Positions 5,369 through 6,977 of a stretch of DNA of 6,977 nucleotides are shown in pieces (position 1 is the stretch's first letter; every line of letters begins with the position of its first letter). The translations under genes and the position numbers were made by a program. This DNA is from Alphaproteobacteria bacterium (GTDB taxonomy: Bacteria; Pseudomonadota; Alphaproteobacteria; CACIAM-22H2), in contig VGDA01000187.1 of the NCBI GenBank assembly GCA_016869915.1, positions 1 to 6,977 on the forward strand, read 5' to 3'. The notes under the pieces were generated by a model. That model did no database searches and was not told the origin of the DNA. It saw only the letters and a list, made by a program, of their open reading frames with translations.

Positions 5369-6820
5369 TCAGCGCGGCAGCTGGCTCGCGCCCATGAGGG
5401 TCTCGTCGATCGCGCGGGCGCATTGGCGCCCCTCGCGGATCGCCCAGACCACCAGCGACTGGCCGCGGCGCATGTCGCCGGCCGCGAAGAGCCGCGGCAC
5501 CGAGGTACGATAGGCGCTGGTGTCGGCCTTGACGTTGCCGCGCGCGTCGAGCTCGACGCCCGACTGCTCGACGAGGCCCGGCTTGCGCGGGCCGACGAAG
5601 CCCATGGCGAGGAGCACGAGGTCGGCCCTGAGCTCGAAGGCGCTGCCCGCGACCTCCTGCATCGCCATGCGCCCGTCGGCGCCCTTGCGCCACTCGACGC
5701 GCACGCATTCGAGCGCGCGCAGCTTGCCGCCCTCGCCGAGGGCGCGCTTCGTCAGCACCGCGAAGTCGCGCTCGCAACCCTCCTCGTGCGAGGAGGAGGT
5801 GCGCATCTTGAGCGGCCAGTCCGGCCAGGTCAGCGCCTTGTCCTCCTTCTCGGGAGGCTGCGGCATGACCTCGAGCTGCGTGACCGAGGCGGCGCCGTGG
5901 CGGTTCGACGTTCCGACGCAGTCCGAGCCCGTATCGCCGCCGCCGATGACGACGACGTGCCTGCCCCTGGCGCTGATCGTGCCGCGCGGCGCGGCGCGCG
6001 CCTCGTCATCGCCGGCGACGCGGCGGTTCTGCTGCGACAGGAAGTCCATCGCGAAATGGATGCCGGAGAGCTCGCGCCCCGGCACCTGCAGGTCGCGCGA
6101 ATGCTCTGCGCCGCCGGTCATCGCGATCGCGTCATAGCCCTCGAGCAGCGACTTCACGGAGATCGTCGCGCCGACCTCGACGCCGGTGCGGAACTCGACG
6201 CCTTCCGCCTCCATCTGCCGCATGCGGCGGTCGATGAGGTGCTTCTCCATCTTGAAGTCCGGGATGCCGTAGCGCAGCAGGCCGCCGATGCGGTCGCTCT
6301 TCTCGAACAGCGTCACGGCATGGCCGGCGCGCGCAAGCTGCTGTGCGCAGGCGAGGCCCGCGGGGCCCGAGCCGATCACGGCGATGCGCTTGCCGGTGCG
6401 GCGCGCCGGCGGCTGCGGCAGTATCCAGCCCTCCTGCCAGCCGCGGTCGACGATCGCGCACTCGATCGACTTGATGGTCACCGGGCTGTCGTCGATGTTG
6501 AGCGTGCAGGACGCCTCGCAGGGCGCCGGGCAGATGCGGCCCGTGAACTCCGGGAAGTTGTTCGTCGAGTGCAGCATCTCGAGCGCCTGCTGCCACTTGC
6601 CGCGGCGCACGAGGTCGTTCCAGTCGGGGATCAGGTTATTGACCGGGCAGCCGTTGTGGCAGAACGGGATGCCGCAATCCATGCAGCGCGCGCCCTGTCG
6701 GCCGACCTCGTCGGCCGGCATCGGAAGGACGAACTCCTTCCAGTTCTTGAGGCGCTTCTCGACCTTCTCGTAGGGACGGTCCTGTCGCGCGATCTCGAGG
6801 AAACCCGTGGGCAGGCCCAT
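5369..6820 (-). CDS. gltD: Glutamate synthase (NADPH) small subunit
   Basis: The full-length product is 483 residues, normal for the family. GltD takes electrons from NADPH through FAD and passes them via iron-sulfur clusters to GltB, which converts glutamine plus 2-oxoglutarate into two glutamates. An N-terminal iron-sulfur domain carries Cys46, 49, 54 and 58 (CMDCG...C...CP) and Cys97, 101 and 105 (C...C...C). The first dinucleotide motif, VIGSGPAG (148-155), is for FAD; the second, VIGGGDTGSDC (291-301), is for NADPH. The C-terminal FAD contact is LFAAGDMRRGQSLVVWAI (444-461). All expected cysteines and glycine motifs are present. GGAG lies 7 bases before the ATG. It follows gltB after 35 bases on the same strand, so the two are almost certainly co-transcribed. 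Related dihydropyrimidine dehydrogenase-type subunits share these motifs, but adjacency to gltB settles the call. Confidence 0.97.
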   Translation of the reverse strand: MGLPTGFLEIARQDRPYEKVEKRLKNWKEFVLPMPADEVGRQGARCMDCGIPFCHNGCPVNNLIPDWNDLVRRGKWQQALEMLHSTNNFPEFTGRICPAPCEASCTLNIDDSPVTIKSIECAIVDRGWQEGWILPQPPARRTGKRIAVIGSGPAGLACAQQLARAGHAVTLFEKSDRIGGLLRYGIPDFKMEKHLIDRRMRQMEAEGVEFRTGVEVGATISVKSLLEGYDAIAMTGGAEHSRDLQVPGRELSGIHFAMDFLSQQNRRVAGDDEARAAPRGTISARGRHVVVIGGGDTGSDCVGTSNRHGAASVTQLEVMPQPPEKEDKALTWPDWPLKMRTSSSHEEGCERDFAVLTKRALGEGGKLRALECVRVEWRKGADGRMAMQEVAGSAFELRADLVLLAMGFVGPRKPGLVEQSGVELDARGNVKADTSAYRTSVPRLFAAGDMRRGQSLVVWAIREGRQCARAIDETLMGASQLPR

Positions 6821-6855
6821 GGTCCGGCTCCGGTTCTTTCAGCGTTGGGTCGACG

Positions 6856-6977
6856 TCACTCCGCGGCGGCGCGCGAGGCGGCGTCGCGGAGGTCGCGCAG
6901 GGCGCGACGATAGTCCTTCGGCATGACCTTCACGAACCGGCCGCGCGCGGCGTCCCAGTTGGCAAGGATCTCCGTGG
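6856..6977 (-). CDS. gltB: Glutamate synthase large subunit, C-terminal end (partial)
   Basis: The last 39 complete codons and the TGA (6858-6856) are present; the rest lies beyond the right edge. The tail reads ILANWDAARGRFVKVMP followed by KDYRRALRDLR and an Ala-rich end, closely matching GltB C-termini (IL..W......FVKVMP.DY.R.L). GltB carries the glutaminase, FMN/iron-sulfur and 2-oxoglutarate-binding domains of the enzyme, none of which is visible here. The 35 bases between this stop and gltD hold only the gltD ribosome binding site and no terminator, consistent with a gltBD operon. Confidence 0.93.
   Translation of the reverse strand, partial: TEILANWDAARGRFVKVMPKDYRRALRDLRDAASRAAAE

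Noticed and set aside
4169..5777. Overlapping minus-strand frames opposite the epimerase and phosphatase genes
   Set aside because: No recognisable domain is present, and both plus-strand genes show complete catalytic motifs and coupled starts and stops.
5423..6913. Plus-strand open frame of 496 codons opposite gltD
   Set aside because: It is antisense to a fully intact gltD, shows no motif, and is rich in Ala, Arg, His and Asp as expected for a complement frame.

Overview
The window is very G+C-rich (roughly three quarters G+C by eye), with dense coding, strongly G/C-ending codons and short gene gaps. The gltB-gltD order, the protein sequences and the codon use suggest a high-G+C Alphaproteobacterium (Rhodospirillales/Hyphomicrobiales-like). 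That placement is inference; there is no rRNA or other taxonomic marker here. I found no tRNA, rRNA, CRISPR array, insertion sequence or phage gene.

Layout. (1) 1-345, minus strand: the N-terminal part of a divergent glutamine synthetase-like protein, running off the left edge. (2) 346-487: a divergent intergenic region with a G+C-rich inverted repeat but no convincing promoter. (3) 488-2565, plus strand: two overlapping genes that look like a type I secretion module. The first encodes the membrane domain of an ABC exporter with no ATPase domain and shortened cytoplasmic loops. The second encodes a HlyD-type membrane fusion protein starting at a TTG that overlaps the upstream stop codon. (4) 2647-5350, plus strand: a tight three-gene set of a fumarylacetoacetase-fold hydrolase/dehydratase, a histidine phosphatase and a LacX-type aldose 1-epimerase, best read as a sugar or sugar-acid catabolic operon. 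(5) 5369-6977, minus strand: complete gltD and the last 39 codons plus stop of gltB, the two subunits of NADPH glutamate synthase. The convergent epimerase and gltD ends are separated by 18 bases and share a 9-bp G+C stem-loop.

How the genes fit together. GltB/GltD make glutamate from glutamine and 2-oxoglutarate. The left-edge gene belongs to the glutamine synthetase superfamily, but its canonical ammonium-site Asp appears replaced by Ala, so it may be a gamma-glutamyl ligase for another amine rather than the housekeeping enzyme. The three-gene set could handle a keto-deoxy sugar acid and its sugar precursor. The most unusual part is the ATPase-less ABC membrane protein with its HlyD partner. 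It has lost both the nucleotide-binding domain and about 30 residues from each of the two loops that normally contact it, which suggests a settled change of role rather than a recent truncation.
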